Shown: positions 26,003-34,446 of the stretch, piece after piece
Layout of the letters: each line of letters opens with the position of its first letter
How positions within the stretch are numbered: the stretch's first letter is position 1
Assembly (NCBI GenBank): GCA_964549135.1
Contig: CAZJUJ010000019.1
Location: 1 to 42,036 of the forward strand
Length of the DNA stretch: 42,036 nt
From: RUG563 sp964549135
GTDB taxonomy: Bacteria; Bacillota; Clostridia; Christensenellales; Aristaeellaceae
Direction: 5' to 3'
Notes under the pieces: model-generated
The model's database searches: none
What the model saw: the letters and a program-made list of their open reading frames with translations, nothing else
What the model was told of the DNA's origin: nothing
Position numbers and translations under genes: made by a program

Positions 26003-26031
26003 ATTATAAGGCTTTTGCCGCATTTTCGCAA
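26003..26031 (-). promoter_or_regulatory. promoter of the phosphosugar mutase operon
   Basis: On the minus strand TTGCGA (26031-26026), 17 bases, TATAAT (26008-26003). Confidence 0.7.
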
Positions 26032-26102
26032 GGGGCAGATCGGAAGGGCCCGCCCTGCATTCTATGATACGGGTGCATGCGGCATGCCTGGGGCGCACCG
26101 CC

Positions 26103-26136
26103 CCTCGTCCTTTTTCATAGCATGAAAAGGAGGGGG
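26103..26136 (+). other. hairpin overlapping the ribosome binding site of the next gene
   Basis: CCTTTTTCAT (26109-26118) pairs with ATGAAAAGG (26122-26130), extended by CCCCTC-type bases against AGGGGG. The right arm holds the AAGGAGGGGG that would serve the GTG start at 26145, so the fold may hide the ribosome binding site. A short ORF (26122-26148, MKRRGRGK) ends in the GTGA overlap with the gene start. Confidence 0.4.
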
Positions 26137-26144
26137 CGAGGAAA

Positions 26145-26948
26145 GTGAAAACATGGGTGGCGGATGCGCAGCGGGGACTGATGCTGCTGGAGGGCAGCAT
26201 CTGCAGGCATTTGGGCCCGCCCGGCTGCGCGCTGTGCGCGGGCAATGGACGGGTTTACTGCGCCGGAGAGGCACGCTGCGGCTGCTTTGACCGCAGAACG
26301 GGGGCCGCGCTGTTTGATTTTCCGCTGCCGGGCGGGGTATGCGCCCTGGGCGCAGCGGGGGATAAAATCTGCGCCCTCTCCTCGGATGCCGACAGCATCA
26401 GCGCCTTCCGCGCCCAAAGCGGCGAATTGCTCTTCAGCGCCCCGGCGGGGGTCTATCCCCGGGATTTTTCCGTCAGCCCCTGCGGCCGGTATCTGGCGGT
26501 GGCGGGCGGCGCGGCGGGGGAAATTCTGCTGTATGATGATATGCTGCAGTGCCGTCTGCGCTGCCGCACGGCGGGCATTGCCTGCGGCGTGGCGTTTCTG
26601 CCCCGGGCGCTGGCGGCGCTGTGCGCGGTGGGCGAGGGAGAATTATCCGCCCGGCTTATGCTGATTAGCCCCCGGGGCGTGGCGGAGGAGGCCTTTTTCT
26701 GCCCCCTTCCGCCCTGCGCCCTGTGTGCCCTGCCCGGAGGCCAATGCCTCATCGGCTGCCACGGGGCGGTCTATTGCCTGCGCCCGGATGGAAAAATCGT
26801 GCCGCGCCTTTCCTGCGCCTATCCCGCCCGGATTCGCCCGGGCCGGGGCAGCGCCCTCATCTGCGATTCCTGGCAGGGCGAAATCCTCCTTCCGGACGGC
26901 AGCTGCCTGTACCGGGGCGGCGAGCCCGCTGATGCGCTGGTATACTGA
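26145..26948 (+). CDS. cysteine-rich beta-propeller-like protein, unknown function
   Basis: A 267-residue cytosolic protein starting with GTG, eight bases after GGAGGGGG. I do not recognise a named family. Repeated strands of the form 'GDKICALSSDADSISAFRAQSGELLF' type (short pieces such as ICALSS, SAFRAQSGELL, YLAVAGG, VYCLRPDGKIV) read like WD40/YVTN-style propeller blades, about six of them. It has about 22 Cys, some 8 % of residues, with no CxxC regularity that would clearly mark metal sites. It sits alone between the mutase promoter and the end of the pel operon. It may be a propeller scaffold; no enzyme function can be assigned. Confidence 0.55.
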   Translation: MKTWVADAQRGLMLLEGSICRHLGPPGCALCAGNGRVYCAGEARCGCFDRRTGAALFDFPLPGGVCALGAAGDKICALSSDADSISAFRAQSGELLFSAPAGVYPRDFSVSPCGRYLAVAGGAAGEILLYDDMLQCRLRCRTAGIACGVAFLPRALAALCAVGEGELSARLMLISPRGVAEEAFFCPLPPCALCALPGGQCLIGCHGAVYCLRPDGKIVPRLSCAYPARIRPGRGSALICDSWQGEILLPDGSCLYRGGEPADALVY

Positions 26949-26981
26949 AGAAAAAGTGGGGATGCGCGCTTCTTTGCGGAT

Positions 26982-27024
26982 AAAAAGCGAGAGCGATGTG
27001 GGGATTAAATCCCACAAGGCTCCC
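26982..27024 (-). terminator. terminator of the pel operon
   Basis: On the minus strand GGGAGC...TGTGGG pairs with CCCACA...GCTCTC (one G-U, small internal loop), followed by GC and TTTTT. Confidence 0.65.
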
Positions 27025-27035
27025 GATTGCTTCCG

Positions 27036-28406
27036 TTATTCGAATAGAATGGTCATGCCCTGCTCCCAGGGGGCGCGCATGGTCAGCCGCAGGGCGCGCT
27101 GCCCGGTCATGGGGTCAATGATGCCCACGGCAATGCGGTATCCGCTGCCTTCCTTTTCAAGCCCCGGGGTTTCAAGCAGCACCGAGGCGGAAATCTCCGC
27201 GCCGGGCAGCACATGGCTCAGCTCGATATCCATCGCCGCCGTTTCCCTGATCTGCCCCTGCCCGTCCAGCACATAGATTTCCACCGGCCAATCCCAGTAA
27301 AGCGGCGCAATGCCCGCATTTTCCCAGACAAGGGAAAGCCGCGTGCCCGCTCCCTCCCCGGTAAGCTCAGCCTGAGAGATAAAGAGCCGATATCCCATAT
27401 GCCTCAGCAGCGCCTCATAGCCCTCCCGGTATTTGGTGCTGGCAATCTTGGGGCCCAGGAAGGTGGTATGGGAGCGCTCCAGCATGGAAAGGGTCTGCTC
27501 CAGCCGATCGGTGAGCATGCTCTTCATGGAAAAGGAGCTGGTCAATTCGCCCCCCGAGGGCGCGGTTTTCCAGAAATCGGGCATGGGCACAAGAGCATCC
27601 TTTTCCCTGGCCTGCCCATAATCGCCGCCCTCCTCAATCCATAAAAGCCATTCCTCCGTATCCTCGGCATGCCCGGCCATATCATTAAACAGGCCCAGCC
27701 CGTATTCCTGCGCGGCGCGGAAGGGGCGGCGCATCAGGATTTTCGCCTGGGGAAAGGCGGAAAGCCAGGGCGTGATATACGAAAGGCGAACGCTCTCCTC
27801 CGGGATCCGGGGCAGGCCCGCCTCATACAGCACATGCCATTCGCCCCAATGCCCCAGGCTGCCCAATTCCACATAGCTGATCAGGGTATCCCCGCCGTAT
27901 TCCTCCCCCAGGGCGGCAACGGCCCGGGCGTGATATTCGATAAAGAGCGGGTTTCCGTAATCGGGGGAATAGCCCTTGCCGTAGGAAGTATTATACCACT
28001 GGCCATCCCCCGTTTCCTCATACAGCCAATCGGGGATATCCATATGGCGCGTTTCCCCCGGCACATCGCATACGAAGCGCAGCACCACATGCTTGCCCTC
28101 CGCACGCCAGCGCGCCAATTGATTCTCCCGGGTGATTTCGTCAAAGGCGTATACGCCCTTTTCCGGCTCCAATTCCCGCCAGGTAATATCCACATAGACC
28201 AGGGTAATATCCGCATCCAGGCTTTCATTCTGGGCAGGGGGGGCATAGCCCATGAGGGGATTGCCGATGATCCCGTCATCCCTTTCATAGGTGCGGTTCA
28301 TGGCCCTTCCCTCCCCGGGAAGCAGGGAGAAGGTCATCGCCAGCAGCACCGCCAGGGCGGGCAGCAGCCGCAGCCACGCCGCTTTTCCTCTTTTTTCTTT
28401 ATCCAT
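27036..28406 (-). CDS. DUF4832-type glycoside-hydrolase-like protein
   Basis: A 456-residue exported protein, last gene of the pel operon. Start at 28406 has GGAG six bases upstream and overlaps the stop of the DUF4956 gene, giving translational coupling. Residues about 10-35 are a signal peptide or anchor (LLPALAVLLAMTFSLLPGEGRA). Seen: NPLMGYAPPAQ, DITWRELEPEKGVYAFDEI (typical of TIM-barrel hydrolases), LISYVELGSLGHWGEWH with candidate catalytic Glu residues, and a C-terminal beta domain starting near LGPKIASTKYREGYEALL. I place it in the DUF4874/DUF4832 group, of unproven activity. In this operon it may cleave or remodel the exported polysaccharide, a role played by the hydrolase domain of PelA in Pseudomonas. 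Confidence 0.72.
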   Translation of the reverse strand: MDKEKRGKAAWLRLLPALAVLLAMTFSLLPGEGRAMNRTYERDDGIIGNPLMGYAPPAQNESLDADITLVYVDITWRELEPEKGVYAFDEITRENQLARWRAEGKHVVLRFVCDVPGETRHMDIPDWLYEETGDGQWYNTSYGKGYSPDYGNPLFIEYHARAVAALGEEYGGDTLISYVELGSLGHWGEWHVLYEAGLPRIPEESVRLSYITPWLSAFPQAKILMRRPFRAAQEYGLGLFNDMAGHAEDTEEWLLWIEEGGDYGQAREKDALVPMPDFWKTAPSGGELTSSFSMKSMLTDRLEQTLSMLERSHTTFLGPKIASTKYREGYEALLRHMGYRLFISQAELTGEGAGTRLSLVWENAGIAPLYWDWPVEIYVLDGQGQIRETAAMDIELSHVLPGAEISASVLLETPGLEKEGSGYRIAVGIIDPMTGQRALRLTMRAPWEQGMTILFE

Positions 28407-29070
28407 GATATTCTCCATTATACTGAATCATCGTCACATCCGCCACCCCGGGCACGGCGCGGATTTTTTCCAGGAAGGCCGATTCATCCCTGCGGCAGAA
28501 AAGCTCCACCGCCATTTCGGTGCTTTCGCCCCTGAGGGTCTTGGATTTAACGCAGTATTTGATTCTGCCCAGGCTGCGGATGATTTCATCCCCGGCGGCA
28601 TCCCCCTGATAATGGGCGATCAGCACATATACGCGCTTTCCCTTATCCTTGCCGCTGAAAAGAAGCACCAGCAGAAACATTACAAGGGCCGCGCCCAGCG
28701 CCAATACCACCATATTGGCCCCCACGGCGATGCCGGTGGTAATCGACCAGAAAAGATACAACAGATCCAAAGGATCCTTAATGGCGGTGCGGAAGCGCAC
28801 AATGGAAAGCGCGCCCACCATGCCCAGAGAAATGACCACATTGCTGCTGATGGCCACGGTGACCATGCTGGTCAGCACCGTCATGCCCACCAGCGTCATG
28901 CCAAAGGTTTTGGAATAGACCACGCCGCTGTAGAATTTCCTGTAGATCAGGAAAATCACGCTGCCCATCGCCAGCGCGATCAGCAGCACCAGCACCAGAT
29001 TGACCACATCCATCTGGGCAAACATCCCCGATTCCAGAACGGAATTTTTGATGACATCCTTTGCGCTCAT
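28399..29070 (-). CDS. DUF4956 membrane protein
   Basis: A 223-residue membrane protein. Start at 29070 overlaps the VTC gene stop as ATGA. Three to four helices (LVLVLLIALAMGSVIFLIYRK; MTLVGMTVLTSMVTVAI; the SLGMVGALSIVRFRTAIKDPLDLLYLFWSI block that typifies the family; LALGAALVMFLLVLLF) are followed by a soluble C-terminal domain of about 85 residues with alternating strands resembling an ACT/ferredoxin fold. DUF4956 genes commonly neighbour VTC-domain and CotH genes; the biochemical role is unknown. It may form the membrane base for the VTC-like protein. Confidence 0.85.
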   Translation of the reverse strand: MSAKDVIKNSVLESGMFAQMDVVNLVLVLLIALAMGSVIFLIYRKFYSGVVYSKTFGMTLVGMTVLTSMVTVAISSNVVISLGMVGALSIVRFRTAIKDPLDLLYLFWSITTGIAVGANMVVLALGAALVMFLLVLLFSGKDKGKRVYVLIAHYQGDAAGDEIIRSLGRIKYCVKSKTLRGESTEMAVELFCRRDESAFLEKIRAVPGVADVTMIQYNGEYHG

Positions 29071-29807
29071 TTGTGTTTCGCTCCCTCCGTTTTGCAATAG
29101 TATTCAAAGCCGTTCAGATAGCCCGTCTGCTGGCAGCAGAGCAGGAATTTGGATGCCGCGGTGAATTCCGCCGCCTGGGGCGGCAGGGCCTGGCGGAGCA
29201 GCTGGGGCAGAAATTCGGTGAATTTTACCTCCAGAATCATCTGATCCTGCGCCAGGGCGGGCAGACAGGCCAGCGCCGGATCAAAGGGGTTCCGGCTGCC
29301 CACGGCGGCGCGCAGATTGGCATCAAAGGTGATGCGCACCGTGCCCTCCTCCATGATCCAGGCCTCTCTTTCGTAATCCACAATCACCCGGGGCCGCAGC
29401 ACATGGCTTACGCATTCCACATAGAATTCCCGGCAGAGATTATCGGGCCGCTGAAGAAGAAAGCCATATTCCCCCGCCAGAATTTTTTCCGCTTCCTCCC
29501 GGCTGATTTCCGCGCTTTCCTTGAGGATATAGCTGCCGAATTTCTTTTTTCTTTCCAGGCGGATCAGTGAATCGCTGTCGTTATAGAAGCGGATGCGCCA
29601 TTTCTTTCTGCACAGCACCCCATCCTCCTTTTCCGTCTGGGCAGAATGCCAGAAATCATCGAAATACAGGCTGCGGATCTTGTAGCCCCCGGGCCGGGCA
29701 TGGGGATCGGCCTGCAGCAGGGGCTTAAGCCGCTGGCGCAGAAGCGCCGCTTCGCCCGGACTGATCAGATATTTCCATTCATTGCGGTAAGGCGCGTTAC
29801 AATCCAT
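29067..29807 (-). CDS. VTC-domain polyphosphate polymerase-like protein
   Basis: A 246-residue cytosolic protein of the VTC / triphosphate-tunnel-metalloenzyme superfamily, whose yeast member makes polyphosphate from ATP. Start at 29807 lies within the last codons of the CotH gene (11-base overlap) with GAGGTGG upstream. Seen: YRNEWKYLI at the N-terminus, YKIRSLYFDD, RKKWRIRFYN and LIRLERKKKFGSYILKESAEIS (the basic and acidic tunnel residues), VIVDYEREAWI, VRITFDANLRA, and MILEVKFTEFLP (the E-x-K strand). All expected strands are present, so activity is plausible. Coupled to DUF4956, with which it probably forms a complex. Confidence 0.88.
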   Translation of the reverse strand: MDCNAPYRNEWKYLISPGEAALLRQRLKPLLQADPHARPGGYKIRSLYFDDFWHSAQTEKEDGVLCRKKWRIRFYNDSDSLIRLERKKKFGSYILKESAEISREEAEKILAGEYGFLLQRPDNLCREFYVECVSHVLRPRVIVDYEREAWIMEEGTVRITFDANLRAAVGSRNPFDPALACLPALAQDQMILEVKFTEFLPQLLRQALPPQAAEFTAASKFLLCCQQTGYLNGFEYYCKTEGAKHK

Positions 29808-31575
29808 AGTCTTCCACCTCGATAATTCTATCCTCCAGCAGATAGAAGCAGCACATACCGTAGGCCTTGCCGTCATTGGTCACATAATAGTCAAAGGCAT
29901 CCTGGGTATAGCCCGAGGCATTCCGGGCGCTCACCCGGACGAAATACTGCCCCGGCTCGGTAATCACGGCCTCGGTCCAGGGCAAAACCAGCCCCTCCCT
30001 GGCGCAGAGAACCTCCTGAAACTGATAATCCCGGGCCACGGCAAAGGAATAGGTAATATCCTCCCCGTCAAAATCGTAGGCGGCCTCCCAGCTGAAATAA
30101 ACGCTGCCATCCGCCTGGGCATCCGGCACATCGATATAGAAGGGCATGGGGCTTTCCCAGCTTTTCAGATACAGCTGATAATTCACCTCTACCTCCCCTG
30201 CGCTTTCGGCAAGCAGCATCTCATAGACTTCGGGGTCAATATCCGCATACGCAATATCCGGATAGGAATACAGATAGGGGAGAACGACCTCCGCATAGCT
30301 TTCCATCATGGCGCTGAGCTTTTCCTCCGTCAGCATTGCATAGAGATCCTCCACCGCCGCATCCAGCGCCTCCCGGAAGACGGCGGATTTCAGCAGCCGC
30401 TGGAAAAGCACATTGCACCAATAGTTGCTGACGCCGGTTTCCCAGCTGCCCTGATCCGATTCCTCATTCAGCGCGAATTCATGCCGCATCAGCACCTCGT
30501 CATGATCCCAGGAGATCAGATACCATTTTTCGCTGTTCAGCGGGCTGTAGAGATAGAAATTCCGGTTCTGGGTATCCGCATTGCCCATCAGAATCTGAAA
30601 CGCCATCCAGTAGGCCACATTTTCCTTATCAAAATAGGTTTCCAGCAGATCCTCCGGGGTAACCAGCATGCTGTTGACCGCATCCAGCATGCGGATCAGC
30701 TTGCTGTGATCCTTGCTTCCCTTGATCTCCAGCCGCTCGCTGAACGCCTTTTCATCATACAAAGGATCGCTGGTCAACCGGATGACATCCTCATGGCGGA
30801 AAAATTCAAAGGAATTGATTTTGTAAAGCTGCCCGTTTTCATCCAGGCCATGGCTGCGCATGGCCCGGCCGTTCAATTGCTCCACCTGGGTATAGAGGCC
30901 GTAATCCTCAAATTCATCCGGGTTTTCCCCCGTCATATCCCGCACATAGAGATGCACAAACTGGGTGCGGAGGGAGAGAAGCTGGGGAATTTCCTCCAAT
31001 AGATCATAGGCCAGCTTCGTGCGGAAGCGGAGGCCATCGCCCTCATGCTTATTCAGGGCGATGGTGCGCTGATCATTCCACAGGCCCTTGCCCTTCTTGA
31101 TTTCGATTTTGTAATTCTTCTGGAAATTGCGGCTCGAGATCTGGCCCCGAACCTGCACAGTGGCATTGGGCACCTTTTCCCCATAGCCCAGTTCCCCGGG
31201 CAGCGGGCCGTTTTCATCCCCTACCTGCAAAAGCCCGGCGATCTGATACCGCTCCACCCCCATTTCCTCATAATCATAGACCGAATAGGCGTTGATTTCG
31301 GCCCAGCTATGATCGGTGTTTTCGGCGGTATTGCCCCGGCTGACCGTCAGATACATGGTCACCACGCTGGTATCGTCATCCCGCTCATAGAGCGCATCCC
31401 GATCCCGCAGATGCATATCGGAAAGCCCGGGCTTTTCGGCCTTGATCACGCTTTCCGGCTGGGCCGCGGTCAAGGCGGCGTTTTCCTCCGCAGTCCAATC
31501 GGTTTCCACCCAGATCAGCCCCGCCAGCAGCAGCACCGCCGCCGCAGCCAGAAGCAGCTTTGGAAATGTTTTCAT
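29797..31575 (-). CDS. cotH-like: CotH-type protein kinase, membrane anchored
   Basis: A 592-residue protein with an N-terminal signal anchor (LLLAAAAVLLLAGLIWVE). The CotH domain fills about residues 60-460; CotH of Bacillus is an atypical kinase that phosphorylates spore-coat proteins on Ser. Seen: VQVRGQISSRNFQKNYKIE near the domain start, FVHLYV, GNADTQNRNFYLY and WYLISWDHDEVL, matching the Asn/Asp catalytic and metal-binding region. The C-terminal 130 residues read as a fibronectin-III-like beta domain ending in TNDGKAYG. The active domain would face outside the membrane. The start is at 31575, seven bases after the pelG stop. Substrate unknown: the Pel chain, its carrier, or a surface protein. 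Confidence 0.85.
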   Translation of the reverse strand: MKTFPKLLLAAAAVLLLAGLIWVETDWTAEENAALTAAQPESVIKAEKPGLSDMHLRDRDALYERDDDTSVVTMYLTVSRGNTAENTDHSWAEINAYSVYDYEEMGVERYQIAGLLQVGDENGPLPGELGYGEKVPNATVQVRGQISSRNFQKNYKIEIKKGKGLWNDQRTIALNKHEGDGLRFRTKLAYDLLEEIPQLLSLRTQFVHLYVRDMTGENPDEFEDYGLYTQVEQLNGRAMRSHGLDENGQLYKINSFEFFRHEDVIRLTSDPLYDEKAFSERLEIKGSKDHSKLIRMLDAVNSMLVTPEDLLETYFDKENVAYWMAFQILMGNADTQNRNFYLYSPLNSEKWYLISWDHDEVLMRHEFALNEESDQGSWETGVSNYWCNVLFQRLLKSAVFREALDAAVEDLYAMLTEEKLSAMMESYAEVVLPYLYSYPDIAYADIDPEVYEMLLAESAGEVEVNYQLYLKSWESPMPFYIDVPDAQADGSVYFSWEAAYDFDGEDITYSFAVARDYQFQEVLCAREGLVLPWTEAVITEPGQYFVRVSARNASGYTQDAFDYYVTNDGKAYGMCCFYLLEDRIIEVEDYGL

Positions 31576-31582
31576 GCTCTGT

Positions 31583-33031
31583 TTACACCCCCGTTTTCCT
31601 TTCGAGCAGCAGGGCCAGATGGGTAAAGAGCCCCTGCCGATCATTTTCCACAATAGGCTGGCGGCCCAGAATATGATAGGGCAGCCGCCGGACAAACCAA
31701 TTGAGCCGCAGCATACTGAATAGATAAAACACCGCCGCGCCGATCAAAAAGCCCAGCCCGTAATAGATTCTGGGAAGGGGCAGCAGCAGCGCCGTCATCC
31801 CCGTGGCCATCAGCGCAAACGCCCCGGTACACCATAGCGCACCCCGGTAATCCGTAAAATAGAGCAACAGCAGCATCTGGGTATTGGCAATGGCATACAG
31901 GCCATAGCCGATGCAGAGCGTGCGGAAATACCCGTGCATCAGATCGGTAAAGCCCAGGGGCAGCCAGTTCAGCACCATCCTGCCCAGCGCCAGGGCCAGG
32001 GCGGTGGCGCATAATTGCTTGATGGCGGTATAGAGCAATTGGGTGCGCAGCACCTCCAGCATTTCCTCCTGGCTCTTGAGAATCTCCCCCACGCTGCCCT
32101 TTTCCTGATACAGATCGCAGTAACGGCGGTAATGGGGATAGAAGCTGACCTCCACCGAAACCACGAAATTGACGGTGGTAATCAGAATGGTGAGAAACGC
32201 CGTCAGCGCCGGCACATCATGCAGCGGAGAATTGTAAAAAAGGCCCTGCACCCGCTCCCCTATGGGCCCAAACCACAGAACAATCAGATGCCCAAACAGC
32301 CCGATATTCACCAGCAGGCCGGAAAAAGCCAGGGACGGAAACCGATCCACCCAGCGGAGAAAAAGCCAGGGGCTGGCATCGCCCGAGGGAAAGAAGCGAT
32401 GCAGCAGCACCATTTCCCAGCAGAGCATCACCCCATACCCCGTGCAGACCGAAAGCAGCACGGCCTCCGCCGCAGCATGCCCGCCGGACAGAAGCAGAAA
32501 GCACATCAGCAGCGAAACCACCGCCGCCGCTGCAAAGGCGCATAACAGCCCCCGGTAGCTTTTGATGGCATTCAGATAATGCATGGCATTCCAGGCAGCC
32601 AGCATTTCGCCAAAGAGCATCAGGCACAGCAGCGCCTGCAGGGGCGTAATCCCGGAAAAGGCCAGAAAAATGCCATAGCCGATGCAGCCAATCGTCAGAA
32701 GCAGGGCAGAGGAGCCATAGAAGGAGGGCATAATGGCCCCTTCCTTCCCCTCAAAGAGCATATCCGCAATAAAGCGGGTAACGATCATGGAAAGAAAGCT
32801 GGCGATCAGCAGCGAAAACAGCAGGGAATAGGTGATCATGCCCACAGCCAATTCCCGCTGCTGCTGCGCCATCCCAAAGCCATTGCACAGAAGCATCACG
32901 CCCAGCAGCATGCACGCCCCCAGCAGCATGGGCCCCGCCGTAATCACCCCTGCATAGCCATAGGCCCGGAGAGAGGCCATGATGCCCCTTTTTTCAAACA
33001 GCTTTTTCAGCTCAAACCCGATGCCCGCCAT
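31583..33031 (-). CDS. pelG: Pel polysaccharide exporter PelG
   Basis: A 482-residue membrane protein with about twelve helices, of the PelG/EPS-exporter group related to MATE/flippase proteins. It should move the growing Pel chain across the membrane with PelD, PelE and PelF. The N-terminus MAGIGFELKKLFEKRG followed by YGYAGVITAGPMLLGACMLLG is characteristic. The start overlaps the end of pelF by 20 bases, with GGAGGTGG upstream. Length is normal. Confidence 0.93.
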   Translation of the reverse strand: MAGIGFELKKLFEKRGIMASLRAYGYAGVITAGPMLLGACMLLGVMLLCNGFGMAQQQRELAVGMITYSLLFSLLIASFLSMIVTRFIADMLFEGKEGAIMPSFYGSSALLLTIGCIGYGIFLAFSGITPLQALLCLMLFGEMLAAWNAMHYLNAIKSYRGLLCAFAAAAVVSLLMCFLLLSGGHAAAEAVLLSVCTGYGVMLCWEMVLLHRFFPSGDASPWLFLRWVDRFPSLAFSGLLVNIGLFGHLIVLWFGPIGERVQGLFYNSPLHDVPALTAFLTILITTVNFVVSVEVSFYPHYRRYCDLYQEKGSVGEILKSQEEMLEVLRTQLLYTAIKQLCATALALALGRMVLNWLPLGFTDLMHGYFRTLCIGYGLYAIANTQMLLLLYFTDYRGALWCTGAFALMATGMTALLLPLPRIYYGLGFLIGAAVFYLFSMLRLNWFVRRLPYHILGRQPIVENDRQGLFTHLALLLERKTGV

Positions 33032-34442
33032 GGCCCGCTTCCACCTCCCTATACAGCGCCCGGTAGCTTTCCATCATGGTTTCCAGGCGATAATACCGCT
33101 TCATCCGCTGCTGCCCGGCCTCGCCCATCTCCCAGCGCCGCTGCGGATCACGGCACATTTTTTCCATGGCCTCGGCCAGGCTGCTCCGGTTCATGGGCGG
33201 CACGCAATAGCCCGCCGGCCCCAGGGTATCCCCTGCTGCCGCATCGCCCAGCAGCAGCATCCGGCAGCTGCCCACATCGGTGGCAACGCAGGGCCGATGG
33301 GCGGCCAGGGATTCCAGCACGGAAAGGGGCTGCCCCTCGGAAATACTGGTCAGCAGCGTAAAATCCAGCTTTTCCATATAGGAAACCGTATCCACCCGCC
33401 CGGCAAAGATCACCCGATCCAGTTTCAGCTGCCGGGCCAGATCATAGCATTCCTCCGCATATTCCGGATCGTCCGCCCCGCCCAGGATATGCAGCCGCAC
33501 CCGGGGCATGCGGGCGCTCAATTCATAAAAGGCGTAGAGCATGGTTTTCAGATCCTTGATGGGCGCAAAGCGCACCAGCGCGCCGATATCGATCCAGCCA
33601 TCCTCCTTTTTCGGCGGGATGGCGGCCAGGCGCTCATAGGGAATGCCGTTGGGGATCACCCGGCATTTTTCCTGCCTGCAGCCCAATTCCACCTGAATCT
33701 GCATGGCGCTGGCAAAGAGGCTGGTCACCCGGAGGGCGCGGCTGTAAATCACATCGGAAAGCATATAGAAAAAGCGAATCCAGCGCTTCTTAAAGGAGGG
33801 AAGCACCCATTTGGCGCGGATGATTTCCTCCTCCCTCTCCCGGGAATAGATGCCATGCTCGGTCAGCAGCAAGGGCTTCTTATACAGATAGCTGCCCAGA
33901 GCGGCCAATAGCCCCCCGTAGCCCGTGCAGATGGCATGATAGCAATCGGCCCGGGGCGCCGGGCTGCTCAGCAGATACAGCGTGGGCAGAAGCATGGAGC
34001 GAATGGTATGGAAGGTATCGGCAAAGGCGGCGTGGGGATACTGCTCCCGGCAGAGCCGGGTGAGCATTTCCAGAAAGGCCTCGCTTTTCAGGAAGGAAAC
34101 GGGATTGAGCCGCTTTCTCTGGTATAATTCGAATAATACCTCCCAATCAGGATGGCCGCATTCGATCAATTCCCCCAGTGCCTGCTGCTCCGCCTCCGAA
34201 AAGCGATGGCGCATCCTGCCGCCCTCCCGCATGCGCAGGGCGTCATCCAGAAAAACCTCCTGCACCTCCACCACATTCCCGGGCAGGGAATAGACGAATT
34301 TGCCCCGATCCTCCGCCCGAGCCCCAATCACCCACAGCACAAATTCATGCTCCGGCATGTTCTGGATCACCTGATGCATCCAGGCGGATACGCCCCCGTA
34401 CACATAGGGATAGCTGCCCTCCAGAACCAAGCAGATTCTCAT
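33012..34442 (-). CDS. pelF: Pel glycosyltransferase PelF (GT4)
   Basis: A 476-residue cytosolic GT4 (GT-B) transferase. PelF polymerises an N-acetylhexosamine from its UDP-sugar into the Pel chain. Seen: the hallmark N-terminus ICLVLEGSYPYVYGGVSAWMH, LLLTEHGIYSREREEEI, VIPNGIPYERL, ALVRFAPIKDLKTMLYAFYE, and LLTSISEGQPLSVLESLAAHRPCVATDVGSC, the E-x7-E nucleotide-sugar site. Start at 34442 is four bases after the preceding stop. Length matches the family. Confidence 0.94.
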   Translation of the reverse strand: MRICLVLEGSYPYVYGGVSAWMHQVIQNMPEHEFVLWVIGARAEDRGKFVYSLPGNVVEVQEVFLDDALRMREGGRMRHRFSEAEQQALGELIECGHPDWEVLFELYQRKRLNPVSFLKSEAFLEMLTRLCREQYPHAAFADTFHTIRSMLLPTLYLLSSPAPRADCYHAICTGYGGLLAALGSYLYKKPLLLTEHGIYSREREEEIIRAKWVLPSFKKRWIRFFYMLSDVIYSRALRVTSLFASAMQIQVELGCRQEKCRVIPNGIPYERLAAIPPKKEDGWIDIGALVRFAPIKDLKTMLYAFYELSARMPRVRLHILGGADDPEYAEECYDLARQLKLDRVIFAGRVDTVSYMEKLDFTLLTSISEGQPLSVLESLAAHRPCVATDVGSCRMLLLGDAAAGDTLGPAGYCVPPMNRSSLAEAMEKMCRDPQRRWEMGEAGQQRMKRYYRLETMMESYRALYREVEAGHGGHRV

Positions 34443-34446
34443 TTTC

